A stretch of 64,000 bases of DNA from Diadema setosum (GCA_033980235.1 CM067064.1:34131497-34195496), one strand, 5' to 3'; shown: positions 11,370-22,715, numbered from the stretch's first letter. Notes: generated by a model not told the origin, from the letters alone. Translations and numbers: made by a program.

Positions 11370-11724
11370 TCATATAACTTCCTTGACAACATTGGTAAAC
11401 TGGGTTTGAGTAAGATATTCAGAAGACGGACTTTGCAATTGGTTCTCTGTGTCAAAATCATAATCTAATTCTTGCGGCGATGAATTAAAACTGTCAGAAA
11501 CATAATTATCAAAAAAATATGTCATTTTGATTGATATTTGATTCGTTTTGTTCAAAAGAAGGTCCTGCCAAATCAAAAAAGTCATCATCATTAATTGAAT
11601 TGAATGCTGTGTCTATTGAATTGCGTATTAAAGGGTGAGCGTGTTGTCCGTTGCTTGAGTCCACGAGGGCACCTGTAGAGGGCAGTAGAGAACAATTTGA
11701 CTGTGGAGATTGTTGCATTTTCAT
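11370..11724 (-). pseudogene. LINE ORF1-like remnant
   Basis: Two overlapping frames, 11724-11509 and 11591-11370, cover an acidic, low-complexity protein rich in Ser, Asn, Asp and Gln. The first begins MKMQQSPQSNC and the second ends TQFTNVVKEVI. A change of frame around 11515-11590 joins them. Position upstream of the endonuclease fits ORF1 or a short leader protein of a CR1-type LINE. No RNA-binding motif is visible, so the function is only inferred from position. Confidence 0.4.
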
Positions 11725-11829
11725 CGCGAACGCGCGGTCGACGGCCGAGATCTGGAGGGGGGCCTGGGAGCCCCCCCCCCCCCCCCGGCTCTATCAACTA
11801 CCTAAATAGCCCGGCCTAGTTAGGGTTAA

Positions 11830-13040
11830 GGCCGTGTCACACCTTTCCGGGCAAGCTACGCGGGTTTGTGGCGAGGAGGTAGTTTCCAGCACGTAGATGA
11901 TTTTCCGCGGGTGAACAAGAATGTTTGCAATTTTCGAATATTATTTTTACCTACTAGACGCGTGCTACTTAGCTTCTAATTGCGTGCATTCCGTTTGACC
12001 TGCGTGAGAGCCAACTCCTGAGAGGTGCTGCCGGTAAGGGTCTCCTACTGGTGTTCTGCGTGTACCTCTGCGAGTGAACCCCACGACTCACTCGGAACAA
12101 GTTTTGAGCATGCTCAAGGCCTTGTTATACCGTATCTGGGGAAGTTTTGCGGCTTGACTTGCGGGGAAACAAATTTGCTACCTGGAGCTCTCCGCAGTTG
12201 GTCCGCACCTGACAGTACCTAGCGCGTATCTCGCCAGTAGTTGCCCGGAGGTGCTCACGCAAGTCCGATTTAACCGCACCCAAGTTTTGAGCATGACCAA
12301 AACTTTTTCCGGGTGAGTCGCGGGGATGCCCGGAGAGGTCCACGCAGAACGCCAGTAGGAGGCCCTTAGCGGCAGCACTTCGCAGGCAACTCCCTCGCAG
12401 GTACTTTGTAGTCCCCGTATGCAGCCAAGATAATGACATTTCGTGGGACTTCAGTCATTCCTTCAGAGGAATTCCTTCACTGAGTTGTCAGCCCCCACGC
12501 GACTGGTACAAAGGTCACATGGTATACCCGCAAGTAGAATTTAAGTAGAACACGTCCAGCAAGTAAGACATATACACTGGCTCGCCCAAATCCTTGTTCG
12601 CCCTCAGAAATTCCCGGTATGCTGGAAAATCCCTACAGACAACAGAATGCATAGCTTGCCCGGAAAGGTGTGACAGGACCTAAACATGGTTGCAGGTAAA
12701 AAGATTTGCGCGCACACCTCCTGGCGACTACGGGTGAGATACGTGCTAGGTACTGTCATGTGCGGCTCATTCCGGGGAACTCCGGGTAGTAAAAATTGTT
12801 CTTTGCAAGTCGCACGCAAGGCTTGCCCGGAAAGGTGGGACACCGCCTTTAGATTTGCGGCGCGGACGTTTGAGACGCATGCTCAAAACTTTGCTGTGGG
12901 TAAATCGGGTTTGCGTGCACACCTAATGGCAACAACGGGCGAAATACGTGCTAGGTAGGCTCACTGTGGGGTGCGTATACCATCTACGGGCCCCGCGGGA
13001 CCTCAGGGTATCTAAAGGCCGTGTCATGCCTTTCCGGTAG
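11830..13040. repeat. GGCCGTGTCACACC repeat cluster
   Basis: The motif GGCCGTGTCACACCTTTCCGG (11830) recurs inverted at about 12649-12675 and 12822-12850, and again direct at 13017-13040. Between them are repeated blocks such as 'gagatacgtgctaggtac' and 'gttttgagcatg' in both orientations. The layout suggests several partial copies of a TIR repeat, of which 6414-6697 is another piece. No protein frame is supported. Confidence 0.6.
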
Positions 13041-13833
13041 GAGGCTCGATCGTAGTGGCCGCAAGTCGCAGGCAACACTCACGCAGGTTACACGCAGTTG
13101 TAACGCAGGTATGCGCAACAATTCCGCCTAGCTTGCCGTGAGGGCTCACACTGGTAAATAATTCCCCAGAGAGACGTGTGTCAAAATTCAAATAAAAAAA
13201 AATTGTAAAATAGCTAGGAGAAATAAGGTGTTTCATATTCACTAACCTGAATAAGTGAGATATACCCTTTCATCCATCAAATTTTCAATTCAGGTTCTTC
13301 AGCTCAAACTCTGTCCAAGGGTCCGCAAAGTCAGACTACGAGTTCTTGTAACTCAAAAAATCACCTATTTTCTGTACATGCAGCCAAGCAAATAATTATA
13401 GTCCCCTCAAATTCCATCGGAAAAGCTTTCATCTTCCAACCAAACTGCAGTTTGTAGAGGAATTCATACTCAATATCTACAGCTATTCAGTTTTATGTTT
13501 TGTTTTTTGGCCAAACTTTATCACTAATTGAAATTAATTTTTCTCTTCATTTATTTAGGTATCTTTGGTACGAATTCGTGAAGGGGTCTGGGACATTTCA
13601 TTTTATTTACAGGTGTGAGCCCTGAAAAGTATGGCAGGGCCTTGCTCTCCCCTGCGGTATTTGTTTAGGGAATTGCCTCCTTGGTCTGTTATAACATCGG
13701 TATCTCTTCCCATCTCCCTGGACCGACTGAGGACTAGAAAGAAACTCGTCTCACCCTCACTCTTTTCTTTTTCTTTCTCTTTATGCTAACATGTTTGTCT
13801 TTCATACTCTTAACAACCATTACTAGTTATAGG
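13041..13833. other. Unannotated stretch before LTR element
   Basis: AT-rich at the left, then a C/T-rich tract around 13740-13780. I see no gene, RNA or terminal repeat here. The last four bases, TAGG (13830-13833), form the left target duplication of the following LTR retrotransposon. Confidence 0.5.
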
Positions 13834-14998
13834 TGTTACGACCAAAATCACTCTGAGAATGATCGCACAAAAGAAACAATCAACTATAAATGTTCAGGCG
13901 ATTTATTAACAGTGATATTGTGGGTACAGACTCGTAATCGGTTTTCACATCAGTACAATAATGATCAATAGAAACAATTAGAAATCGGTCATGGAATCAC
14001 TTACATGCATCCAAATCTTAAAGCACAAAGTCCCTACAGTTCCCTGGTAGTGTCCAGATACGATGTTCGATGCACAGATGAATGATCCGCGACGCACCGA
14101 TGAATGATTCCTCCGACGTAAATCCAGAGGCGCTGGTTGCAATAATCCACGTTATAAATCCGGGGTAAAGTCCACGATATAATGTCCACGGCGAAACGTG
14201 CAAAATCCAAACGTTATGACGACCACGTCCAGTTGATGCGTTGAATGATGATTCACTTTATAATGTCCAGCAAGGAATCCAGCCCGTCACAGCTTTGCCG
14301 TAATAATGTCCGTTGACACTAAAATATGGAGTCTATCTCCAACGTAGGCAAATTAATTCTCTGCAGGCAAAATGTCTCCCAGGCCTTATCTCCACAAACA
14401 CAGTTTGTGTAGCAGGTCAGCAGGTAACACAGGACAGACTATAACAAGTCGCTTCAGAGCCAGAAGTGACGTAACTCTCAGAGCAGAGGTGTTGGGTACT
14501 CTGCCTACCTCAGAATTTCTCCGGCTTATATACTATCCATTCACCCCTTTCTAGCACATTCTGTAATTTTCTCAAACCTGGGACTACACCCTTGAATATT
14601 CCAGCAAGTCCAAGTTCCAGGAATCCTGGATGACTCACTGCCTAACTATGTACATAACATCATTGCCAAAATTAACTACCAATAACATTGGGCTACAGGG
14701 ACAGTGCTTCACTCAGCCAAATATGTAAGCACTTCCTAGAAAATTCTGGAATGGGTTAAATCATTCTAGATTGAGTGAGCTATAATGTATTTCCTGTCAC
14801 ATGCATACATGTACTGAAGCTACATTGTATACCACATATAAAGTTTTCCACTGATCTGGTCAACCTGTATGTACTATATCTATATCATATAGAATGTTCT
14901 CCATTAATCTGGTCCACCTGTGTACATACACATTAAAACAACCATGCATACAGCCTTGATACATGTACATGACTACTAGTGTGTACTTAATTGTGACA
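13834..14998 (-). repeat. 3' LTR of the Gmr1-like element
   Basis: 1165 bp direct repeat nearly identical to 18591-19747. On the plus strand it begins TGTTACGACC and ends GTGACA. The ends form the usual TG..CA boundaries with short inverted repeats. On the coding (minus) strand this is the downstream LTR. Confidence 0.95.
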
Positions 14999-15018
14999 CC
15001 ATCCCCCATGGGAAAAAG
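14999..15018 (-). other. Polypurine-tract-like sequence
   Basis: On the minus strand, the bases immediately before the 3' LTR read CATGGGGGATGG, preceded by a pyrimidine run. The position fits the plus-strand primer of LTR elements. The tract is short and not pure purine. Confidence 0.4.
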
Positions 15019-15330
15019 AAAGCCTTGCTGTAGCAAGGGTTTCTTTTACCTTCACAATTTCTCACTGTTATTTACAACGAATGTGAGGTACAATCCAAGT
15101 CAAGCAACAATAATCACATACTATTACATGCCTTTTGAGTAGCTGCATTCATTCCATGTTTTCTTTTCATGGATACCATTTACATTGATATTGCTTGTAT
15201 TCTTGAAGCTAATATACAATCATGTCAAACTGTTTTGAATACATTAATGGATATTATGCGAAACACATACACTGTAAATGATATGCGGTGAAAACTTTTC
15301 ACCCTTGAATTCTACTGTGCTATCCACTAC

Positions 15331-15729
15331 CTATGTCACACCAACTGACTTTCTGTCATAGTCATTGACATGACACATTCTCTGTTCTTTGCATCTATCT
15401 GGTGTGCTGATCACATAGTTCACATCATTGAGTTTCTTTTTGACACAGTACGGACCACTGAACTTGGCTTTCAGTGGTTCACCTTGTATGGGCAGCAGTA
15501 CAAGAACTTTGTCACCTGGTTTGAAGGTTCGCGCTTTGGCATTTTTGTCTGCCTTTCTCTTCATTGAATCTTGTGACACTTTCAAGTGTTCCCTAGCTAC
15601 CTCACAAGCCTTTGAAAGCCTCTCACGAAACTTTGACACATAGTCAAGTAGGTGAATCTCATCATCCTCAGTCATGAATTTCTCTTTGATGAGCTTTAAT
15701 GGGCCCCTAACTTCATGACCGTACACCAA
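15331..15729 (-). pseudogene. Integrase C-terminal (GPY/F) part
   Basis: 132 residues, same frame as the preceding integrase, separated only by the TAG at 15811-15813. It begins VYGHEVRGPLKL, a typical end of the integrase core, and includes PGDKVLVLLP and FSGPYCVKKK, the GPY/F module that helps integrase bind DNA and choose targets. It ends HVNDYDRKSVGVT and a stop, with 330 bp left before the 3' LTR. In Gmr1-like relatives the RT would begin after this module; here it is absent. Confidence 0.85.
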
Positions 15730-15810
15730 CTCAAATGGGCTGAAACTCGTCGACTCATTTGGGGAGTCCCTCGTTGCGAACAGCAGGAAAGGGATGCCCT
15801 TATCCCAATC

Positions 15811-17310
15811 CTAAGGATACTCCTCACAAAATGCCCTAATCATTGTCTTTAGGGTCTGGTGGTAGCGCTCCAACGCACCTTGGGATTGGGGGTGATAAGC
15901 TGATGACTTCAGCTGCTTCACACCCAGACGATACATCACCTCTTGAAATATGCCTGACATGAAATTTGACCCTTGGTCAGACTGCACTTCCTTGGGCAAC
16001 CCATACCTAGTGAAAAACTGCACTAGAGCATCTACCACAGTCTTAGCAGTGATATTTCGCAATGGGATAGCCTCTGAAAACCGTGTAGACATATCCATGA
16101 TTGTCAAGAGGTACTTATGACCCGACCTAGTCCTAGGCAAAGGTCCAACACAGTCAACTAGAACCCGACTGAATGGTTCTTCAAACGCAGGTATCGGAAT
16201 CAATGGCGCCGGCTTCACTGAGTGCTGTGGTTTACCAGCCACCTGACATGTGTGACAAGTCTTGCAAAACTCAGCCACATCCACATTCAATCCTGGCCAA
16301 TAGAAATGCCTCATGATCCGATCCTTTGTCTTTCTGACGCCTAAATGGCCGCCAACTGGTAACTCGTGAGCAATCCTCAAGATCTCACTGCGGTAACAGG
16401 GAGGGACAACAACTTGACAGACCACTGTCCACTCCTCATCAGCTGGCCTACGGGGAGGTGTCCACTTCCTCATCAAAATGCCATCTTTGACATAATAGCA
16501 CTCAGGGACCTTTTCAGCCTCAGCCTCAGAACACGCCGTCTGAGACAAGCCTTTCAACTCAGAGTCTGCCTGCTGTGCTTCAACCAAGGAAGACTTGCTA
16601 AACAGCCCATCACTGTTAGCCTCGGAGCCTAATACAGCAACCCCATCGTTCAAATCCTTGAAAAAGGTTTCTGCCAACCAAACACCGGAATTCTCCTCCA
16701 CATCAACAGAATCCGCATCATCTTGAACAGCTCTACGAGCCTGAGACGTAGTAACAACACAATCTGGGAAAATCCCAGGAAACTCCTCCTGCAACTGCTC
16801 AGTTTCAGCAACCACCACTTGTCTATCCGAAACAACTGGAGACGCAACCACCTTGTCCCCAGCCAAGTCATTCCCCAACAAAAAGTCAATGCCTGCCATG
16901 GGCAACTCAGGAACAACTCCAACAGTGACAGGACCAGAAACTAGGTCACACTTCAAATCCACTCTATACAGCGGAACTGACATATAATTGCCATTAACAG
17001 TCTGAATCAAGACTTTTGCATTCACTGCATTATCTGGTGGAAAAGTCATACCACCATCCACCATCAATGAGTGAGAGGCCCCCGTATCCCGCAGGATGAC
17101 TACTGGTTTACCTGCCTCACCAGAAGTACATGGGGTCACCTCACCATCAAACAAAAAGCTACGATAGCTCTCATCCACCTGCTTCAGCCTATCTTTGAAT
17201 TTGGGAGATCGACTTTCAATGGCCTGTGTTTCACTGAAAGGGACACAATTTTCGGGTAGGAGACATTTTGACATGACAAATCCCATGTCCTTCTTTGTTT
17301 TGTTTTGCAA
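15811..17310 (-). pseudogene. Protease and integrase of the Gmr1-like element
   Basis: 499 residues, in the same frame as gag. An aspartic protease active site DTGA lies at residues 75-78, with a later IDFLLGNDL flap-type motif at 141-149. The frame then passes through an acidic linker directly into integrase. The zinc-binding HHCC group is H315, H322, C352, C355, and the catalytic DDE triad is D386, D445, E481 with 35 residues between the last two, all present. No YxDD reverse transcriptase box or RNase H motifs occur in between. The frame ends at TAG (15811-15813), and the continuing sequence still reads as integrase, so this is a nonsense stop. The start given is only the first usable codon after the CCHC knuckle; the true start is upstream in gag. 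Confidence 0.9.
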
Positions 17311-17397
17311 CTTCCAACACTGTGACTTTACGTGCCCTGTCTTGTTACAGTGAAAACATTTGATGACATTTGCACTTGTACTGGACCCTTTGTCAGA

Positions 17398-18486
17398 TTA
17401 AGGCTTTGGTGCCGATGAAGTTTCAGAACTCGTGCCTTTTTTAGAACCAGCATTCTTTGGATTGCTCGACTGACTTTTGTCTCTCTTATTTCCAGAGAAA
17501 TTCCTGAAAGGTGGTCTGTTGTCATTGCTGTGGGTCAGCTCATACTCATCAGCCATCACGGCTGCTTTATGCAAACTTGTCACTTTGTGATCATCCAAAT
17601 GCGACCTCACACTGAAAGCAACACTCTTTTTGAATTCTTCCAAGAGAACAACCTCACGTAGGTTATCAAAATCCTGATCCACTTTCAACGATCTGTACCA
17701 CCTATCGAACATCATTTCTTTTTCACGAGCAAACTCAACATGTGTCTGGCCTGGTTTGCGGTACGAATTTCTGAACTTATGTCTGTACGCCTCTGGCACC
17801 AACTCATATGCATTCAACACTGCTTTCTTGACTGTAGCATAGTCACGTGATTGCTCTTTTGAGAGAGATGAGTACACATCAGCTGCTTTGCCGACAAACA
17901 CACTTTGAAGGAGCATGGGCCAAAATTCCTGTGGCCAGTTCAAACTGTCAGCCACCTTCTCAAATGACACAAAATATGCATCAACTCTGTTTTCTTCAAA
18001 CTTTGGCACCAATCGAATGTTGTTGGCCAAATCAAATTCAGGAGGAGCCCTTTCACGATTTCCGACAGTTTGTGCATGAGTCAATTCCATCTCACGCAAT
18101 TTCAGTTGTTGCTCCACTTCAAGTTTCTTCATTTCAATTTCTCTTTCAATTTCTAATCTCATCTTCTCTTTCTCCATTTCCATTTCTTTCTCCTTCATTT
18201 GCAATTTAGCAAGCTCAAGCCGTGTTTGTTCCGAAATTTGAGCTTGGTCTGGAGTGTCAATTCCTTCTTTGAGCTCCATGTGACCAGCTACTAAGTCAAG
18301 AATCTCTGCCTTTCTTACACCTTGTGGAACATCTACATTTAAGTGCTGTGCAATAGCAGTCAAATCACATTTCCGTAACCTTTGCAAATCTTTGAGGGAC
18401 AAATCTGTCCTCTGAACAAATGCCTGAACATCCATTGTACTGATTGACATTGTCACATGTATTACACACAATATGCAATTGAACAA
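17398..18486 (-). pseudogene. Gag of the Gmr1-like element, interrupted by a stop
   Basis: A 362-residue frame. The start could be any of three Met codons within the first 18 residues; the MSIS or MDVQ starts are the likelier ones. A long charged coiled coil rich in Glu, Lys and Met lies at about residues 85-140, followed by a SCAN/capsid-like helical region (FVGKAADVYSSL, AYELVPEAYRHKFR, HVEFAREKEMMFDRW) typical of gag in this Ty3/gypsy group. Gag assembles the element particle and packages RNA. It ends at a TAA (17398-17400). The same frame continues past it into a CCHC knuckle (CFHCNKTGHVKSQC, about 17359-17318) and the protease, so the stop looks like a nonsense change in one gag-pol frame. 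Programmed readthrough is less likely but not excluded. Confidence 0.85.
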
Positions 18487-18569
18487 TCAAGTCACTGGTA
18501 TTTTGTCTGTACCAATATTCTGGATTCCGGAACGTTCCAAATTCTAAGTTTTGGCTTTAAATTCACTTC

Positions 18570-18588
18570 TCGGACACAAGCCCCCAAT
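18570..18588 (-). other. Probable primer-binding site
   Basis: Just inside the 5' LTR the minus strand reads TTGGGGGCTTGTGTCCG. The first bases (TGGGGGCT) match the start of the tRNA-Pro-type primer-binding site known from some retroelements, with later mismatches. The position 2-3 bases from the LTR is right for priming minus-strand DNA synthesis. Confidence 0.5.
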
Positions 18589-18590
18589 TT

Positions 18591-19747
18591 TGTTACGACC
18601 AAAATCACTCTGAGAATGATCGCACAAAAGAAACAATCAACTAATGTTCAGGCGGTTTATTAACAGTGATATTGTGGGTACAGACTCGTAATCGGTTTTC
18701 ACATCAGTACAATAATGATCAATAGAAACAATTAGAAATCGGTCATGGAATCACTTACATGCATCCAAATCTTAAAGAACAAAGTCCCTACAGTTCCCTG
18801 GTAGTGTCCAGATACGATGTTCGATGCACAGATGAATGATCCGCGACGCACCGATGAATGATTCCTCCGACGTAAATCCAGAGGCGCTGGTTGCAATAAT
18901 CCACGTTATAAATCCGGGGTAAAGTCCACGATATAATGTCCACGGCGAAACGTGCAAAATCCAAACGTTATGACGACCACGTCCAGTTGATGCGTTGAAT
19001 GATGATTCACTTTATAATGTCCAGCAAGGAATCCAGCCCGTCACAGCTTTGCCGTAATAATGTCCGTTGACACTAAAATATGGAGTCTATCTCCAACGTA
19101 GGCAAATTAATTCTCTGCAGGCAAAATGTCTCCCAGGTCTTATCTCCACAAACACAGTTTGTATAGCAGGTCAGCAGGTAACACAGGACGGACTATAACA
19201 AGTCGCTTCAGAGCCAGAAGTGACGTAACTCTCAGAGCAGAGGTGTTGGGTACTCTGCCTACCTCAGAATTTCTCCGGCTTATATACTATCCATTCACCC
19301 CTTTCTAGTACATTCTGTAATTTTCTCAAACCTGGGGCTACACCCTTGAATATTCCAGCAAGTCCAAGTTCCAGGAAACCTGGATGACTCACTGCCTAAC
19401 TATGTGCATAACATCATTGCCAAAATTAACTACCAATTACATTGGGCTACAGGGACAGTGCTTCACTCAGCCAAATATGTAAGCACTTCCTAGAAAATTC
19501 TTGAATGGGTTAAATCATTCTAGATTGAGTGAGCTATAATGCATTTCCTGTCACATGCATACATGTACTGTAGCTACATTGCATACCACATAGAAAGTTT
19601 TCCACTGATCTGGTCAACCTGTATGTACTATATCTATATCATATAGAATGTTCTCCATTAATCTGGTCCACCTGTGTACATACACATTAAAACAACCATG
19701 CATACAGCCTTGATACATGTACATGACTACTAGTGTGTACTGTAACA
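18591..19747 (-). repeat. 5' LTR of the Gmr1-like element
   Basis: 1157 bp, begins TGTTACGACC and ends GTAACA on the plus strand, giving perfect 6 bp inverted ends. It differs from the other LTR by small changes, for example a 3-base deletion near 18643 and scattered substitutions. It drives transcription on the minus strand, toward gag. Confidence 0.95.
19277..19290 (-). promoter_or_regulatory. TATA box in 5' LTR
   Basis: On the minus strand the LTR reads GTATATAAGCCGG. This is the only clear TATA match in the LTR in the coding orientation, and it fits transcription starting about 25-30 bases further along the minus strand. The same box is present in the 3' LTR near 14525-14533. Confidence 0.5.
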
Positions 19748-22371
19748 TAGGTTTTCCTGTTTATTTTTGCACGCAAAAGTGTAGATAAGTCACTGAATTT
19801 CACACTTAGTGCATTTTTTTTTGTAAAGAATGAAAATAAGTCATTCAATTTCGTGAAATTCTCTTCCTAGAACAGACAACAGAATGAGGAGATAAACCGC
19901 AGAAGAAGGAGGGTTCGAACGTCTCTAACACCTTCGCTGCCGCAGCATTCTGGCCAGCTGTCACCTTTCCGATGGGCCGTCAGGAACTTCTGTACTAGAT
20001 CCGTTGCCTGAGAATTCTCGCTGAATAGTCTGGACTTGTTTTCCCGTTTATGTAAAACAAATACCTGTCTCTTCTTTAAAAAGTATGTAGTTTTTCAGCA
20101 CGTCTTGCAGTCTAACAAGTGCAGGCATTTGACTTCTGACCCCTCTTTTTTTTTCTCCAAAACATCTGCTATGTAAGTACTGAGCCTTTCAAAATGTTCG
20201 CCTTTTTCGATCACGAGTTTATCTGCAAAGTTGATACAACCTTTATTGGCCGAGGTTTCAGTTTAGCATCCGCGCGGTGTGTGAAATCTTTTCAAATAAT
20301 GCCTCTGGCCTGCTCTTCCGTCATTTAGCTCTCTTATGAAAAACTATTAATTCTTACCTCCTCTGCTGGAAGAACGCAGTGTCCCAGAGTGTGTTCACTG
20401 TATGTTCATAAAGTCGTGTAAAAAATATTGATTATGATTTATTGTGAAAACGCTCGTGACAGACACCTGTGGTGTGGTTTTTCACCGAGTGTTTTCATGG
20501 TAATGTTATGTTTCACACTGTGAACTGATGATTCACAAATTGTTTCCAATGCATTGTTAAAATGTTCTAATTAACCCTATATAATATATGGCCACAAGTC
20601 AGATCGTCGACCGGCCAATTTTATAGGTGTCCCGTAGGCTTATACCGACGGCGGCCCGCCGTTCCTTCTGTTTGGGAATTTCTCACGAGCTACCTGGGTA
20701 TTATCTGACTTGGCCATAACAATAACACTTTTGCCTTCCTTTAACATTGCAAGGAGGTCTACGATGTTCCTAATTTTTTCATCAACGACCACGACAGTGA
20801 GGTTCACAAGTCCGGTACTTTTGTGAAAACACGGCATAAAATCCTATAAATGCAAACTAACAAATAACTTTCCTTCTACCTTACTTCTTCTCAGAACACA
20901 GTTTAATTCTATATAAAGATAAAACTTAATGTAAACGACTTAAGAATCACATTAAGAACTATCAGTCTCACCTGCCTGAAACCACAGATAGTACATTAGA
21001 TGTTTAGAGCTTAAGAAATCAAATGAAAAGGGAGGAGAACCCAAGATGAAAAAAAAAAAATCTGTAATCACTCCTAAATTAGAATGTTTCAAAATATCTT
21101 TGCTTGCTACTATATTCTTACTACAATATCCAATTTTCTTTTATTACCCCAACTTTTAGATTTCATCTTATCCGCCCCAAAGTGACTATTCCTGTCTTGA
21201 CTGTCCCCCATGATACTAGCCGAGCCCACTTCTGCGTGCGCTACCTGAGAATGACAGGTAGAACCTGCAGCTAGTTGTGTCTTCTTTCATGAGGAGAAGT
21301 TGGTGGGGTTTCCTTGCCTCTGTCTCTTCCTTGCCTCTTCTTGATTGCCCTGGCTCCTCTTTCACATATAAAGTCCCTTGGTTTCTTCTCATGTGCTTTT
21401 GTCATTTTAATTTCAAATGTTTTTGTTCCGCAAATCGTTCGACGGCGACCACTCGATTAGGTCGTTGCCTGGGTGGTTGTAATCTGGGCTCCGTCCCTTT
21501 TTCCCTGGTGTGATATTTTGCAAATTACGACAAACAAAGAGAGGGCGCAAATTTTCTGATTGCGATGCGAGACGGAGAGATTTTCGTGTATCGCAGTTCT
21601 TGACGTATATCGCAATCATCGGGTGTCACGCCCTCTTACAGTCGCGTACACTGAATCACCGCTGCGAGTAAAATAAAAAAAAAAATAAAAAAAAAAATAA
21701 AAAAAAAAATCCATATCAAATAAAAAAAAAAAAAAAAAATCCAGAAACTAGACTATAGAGTGGTTGCCGCTCAGACACCGAGCGTACTTTGGACGGCGGG
21801 TGAAAACTGGTCGATCAGTCGCTGTGGAAATTTTAACTCGGTGTTAAAACTTCATCGGCAATCGAGCGATGCCCAGTTGGTCACCGGTCTGTGATTGACC
21901 AAAATTGGCTTAAAAAAAAACAAAAAAACAAAAAAAACAAAAAAAACAAAAAAAAACAGTCATTGAGCAGGTTCATTTGGTTGTTGTGACCGTAACCTAA
22001 CAACGTGAAGAAATTTCACACTGTGTTCACAGTGTGTTTACATTGTGTTTCACTTTGTGTTTAACAATGTGGGACAACATGGACAATGTGTTCATTTTCA
22101 GCAGGGACATGCGCGTCATTTTCTCCCTCCGCTTTAGCCAGAACCATAACAACAAAGTTATGTACTTCGAGAAACATACGCCGCAAGATATTATCCATTT
22201 CTTATTCCAATATCATTCGACTTCTTTGCCATTTATCTGCTGTTTTAGCGTATAGGTCCTCTATCTCGTCTCCTTGGTAAATTAACGAACATTTCATTTC
22301 CCTTAAGTTCCGCCCTTGATATATCAAATTCTTCTAAAAGAATCCTCAAACGTTAATAGGCATTCGCTTAA
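19748..22371. other. Intergenic stretch, A-rich tracts
   Basis: No gene recognised. Contains A-rich runs with T or C spacers at 21671-21740 and 21911-21958. Contains a GTTCACAGTGTG-type motif set at 20391-20525 that is echoed at 22018-22095. A 65-residue minus-strand frame (20837-20640) with a hydrophobic VNLTVVVVDEK start is protein-like but was not matched to any family. Confidence 0.5.
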
Positions 22372-22715
22372 AGGCAAAATTTACCATTTGCAGATGAAAC
22401 AAAACCCAACATTAGTGCTTTAAAATAGTTAAGGATAGAAACCACCACTGTAAAAATTTGAATCAGTATAATCGATGTTAAATATTGTTAAATACACAAA
22501 ATGTGAACAATAGTTTTAATAAGAATGCTTCCAGACTAAACCGTATACAGTTATGGTTTATTGAGAAAAATGCTGATATCACCTCATATTTTAGACTTTA
22601 TTGCAAAAATTTTATCTGGTAGGATGTTTTGTGATACAACAGACCTACACATATGCATCAAATGTGATATCTTGAACATTTTTGAAATCACTGCTCCCAA
22701 AAGTAAACTGGACCT
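22372..22715. mobile_element. TTAA-flanked MITE, 344 bp
   Basis: Flanked by TTAA (22368-22371 and 22716-22719). Ends AGGCAAAATTTACC and, inverted, AGGTCCAGTTTAC. The whole body is homologous, in reverse complement, to 55357-55729 inside FoxK intron 4: shared blocks include 'accatttgcagatgaaac' and 'aggatgttttgtgataca'. No coding capacity. Confidence 0.8.

Larger units (their letters stand above)
7395..11720 (-). mobile_element. CR1/L2-type non-LTR retrotransposon (LINE), decayed
   Basis: Minus-strand element with, in order, a probable ORF1 remnant (11724-11370), an endonuclease region (11350-10679), the start of the reverse transcriptase (10453-10009), its core (9446-8790), its C-terminal part (8715-8017) and a 3' UTR ending in 'aataaagttgaatcttg' (reverse complement of about 7396-7415). 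The RT is interrupted by a 554 bp MITE. Several stops and frame breaks make it inactive. Family placement rests on the CR1/Jockey-like protein patterns. The exact 5' border is uncertain, about 11720. Confidence 0.8.
6702..11825. mobile_element. TTAA-flanked piggyBac-like element carrying a LINE
   Basis: Terminal inverted repeats begin CCCTAACTAGGCCGGG on each side, continue into G-rich tracts and then CG-rich sequence, and are bounded by TTAA (6698-6701 and 11826-11829). A TTAA target duplication with TIRs starting CCC is the signature of piggyBac-family elements. No piggyBac transposase was recognised. Most of the 5.1 kb interior is a LINE remnant on the minus strand, so the original element was probably a short MITE. 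It adjoins GGCCGTGT-family repeats on both sides. Confidence 0.75.
13834..19747 (-). mobile_element. Gmr1-like Ty3/gypsy LTR retrotransposon lacking RT-RH
   Basis: A 5.9 kb element with two LTRs, flanked by TAGG (13830-13833 and 19748-19751). The interior reads on the minus strand as gag, CCHC knuckle, aspartic protease, integrase (zinc, DDE and GPY/F parts), then about 330 bp to the 3' LTR. No reverse transcriptase or RNase H is found between protease and integrase or after integrase. The integrase resembles Gmr1-type elements, in which integrase precedes RT. The present copy therefore looks like a derivative that has lost RT-RH from the 3' end. Two in-frame stops (17398-17400, 15811-15813) interrupt the frame. 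LTRs differ by about 16 substitutions by eye (roughly 1.4 percent), so insertion is fairly recent. It probably moved using RT from a related intact element. Confidence 0.85.

Noticed and set aside
15370..15643. Plus-strand frames inside the LTR element
   Set aside because: They are complements of the integrase coding strand. The minus strand carries the recognisable domains.
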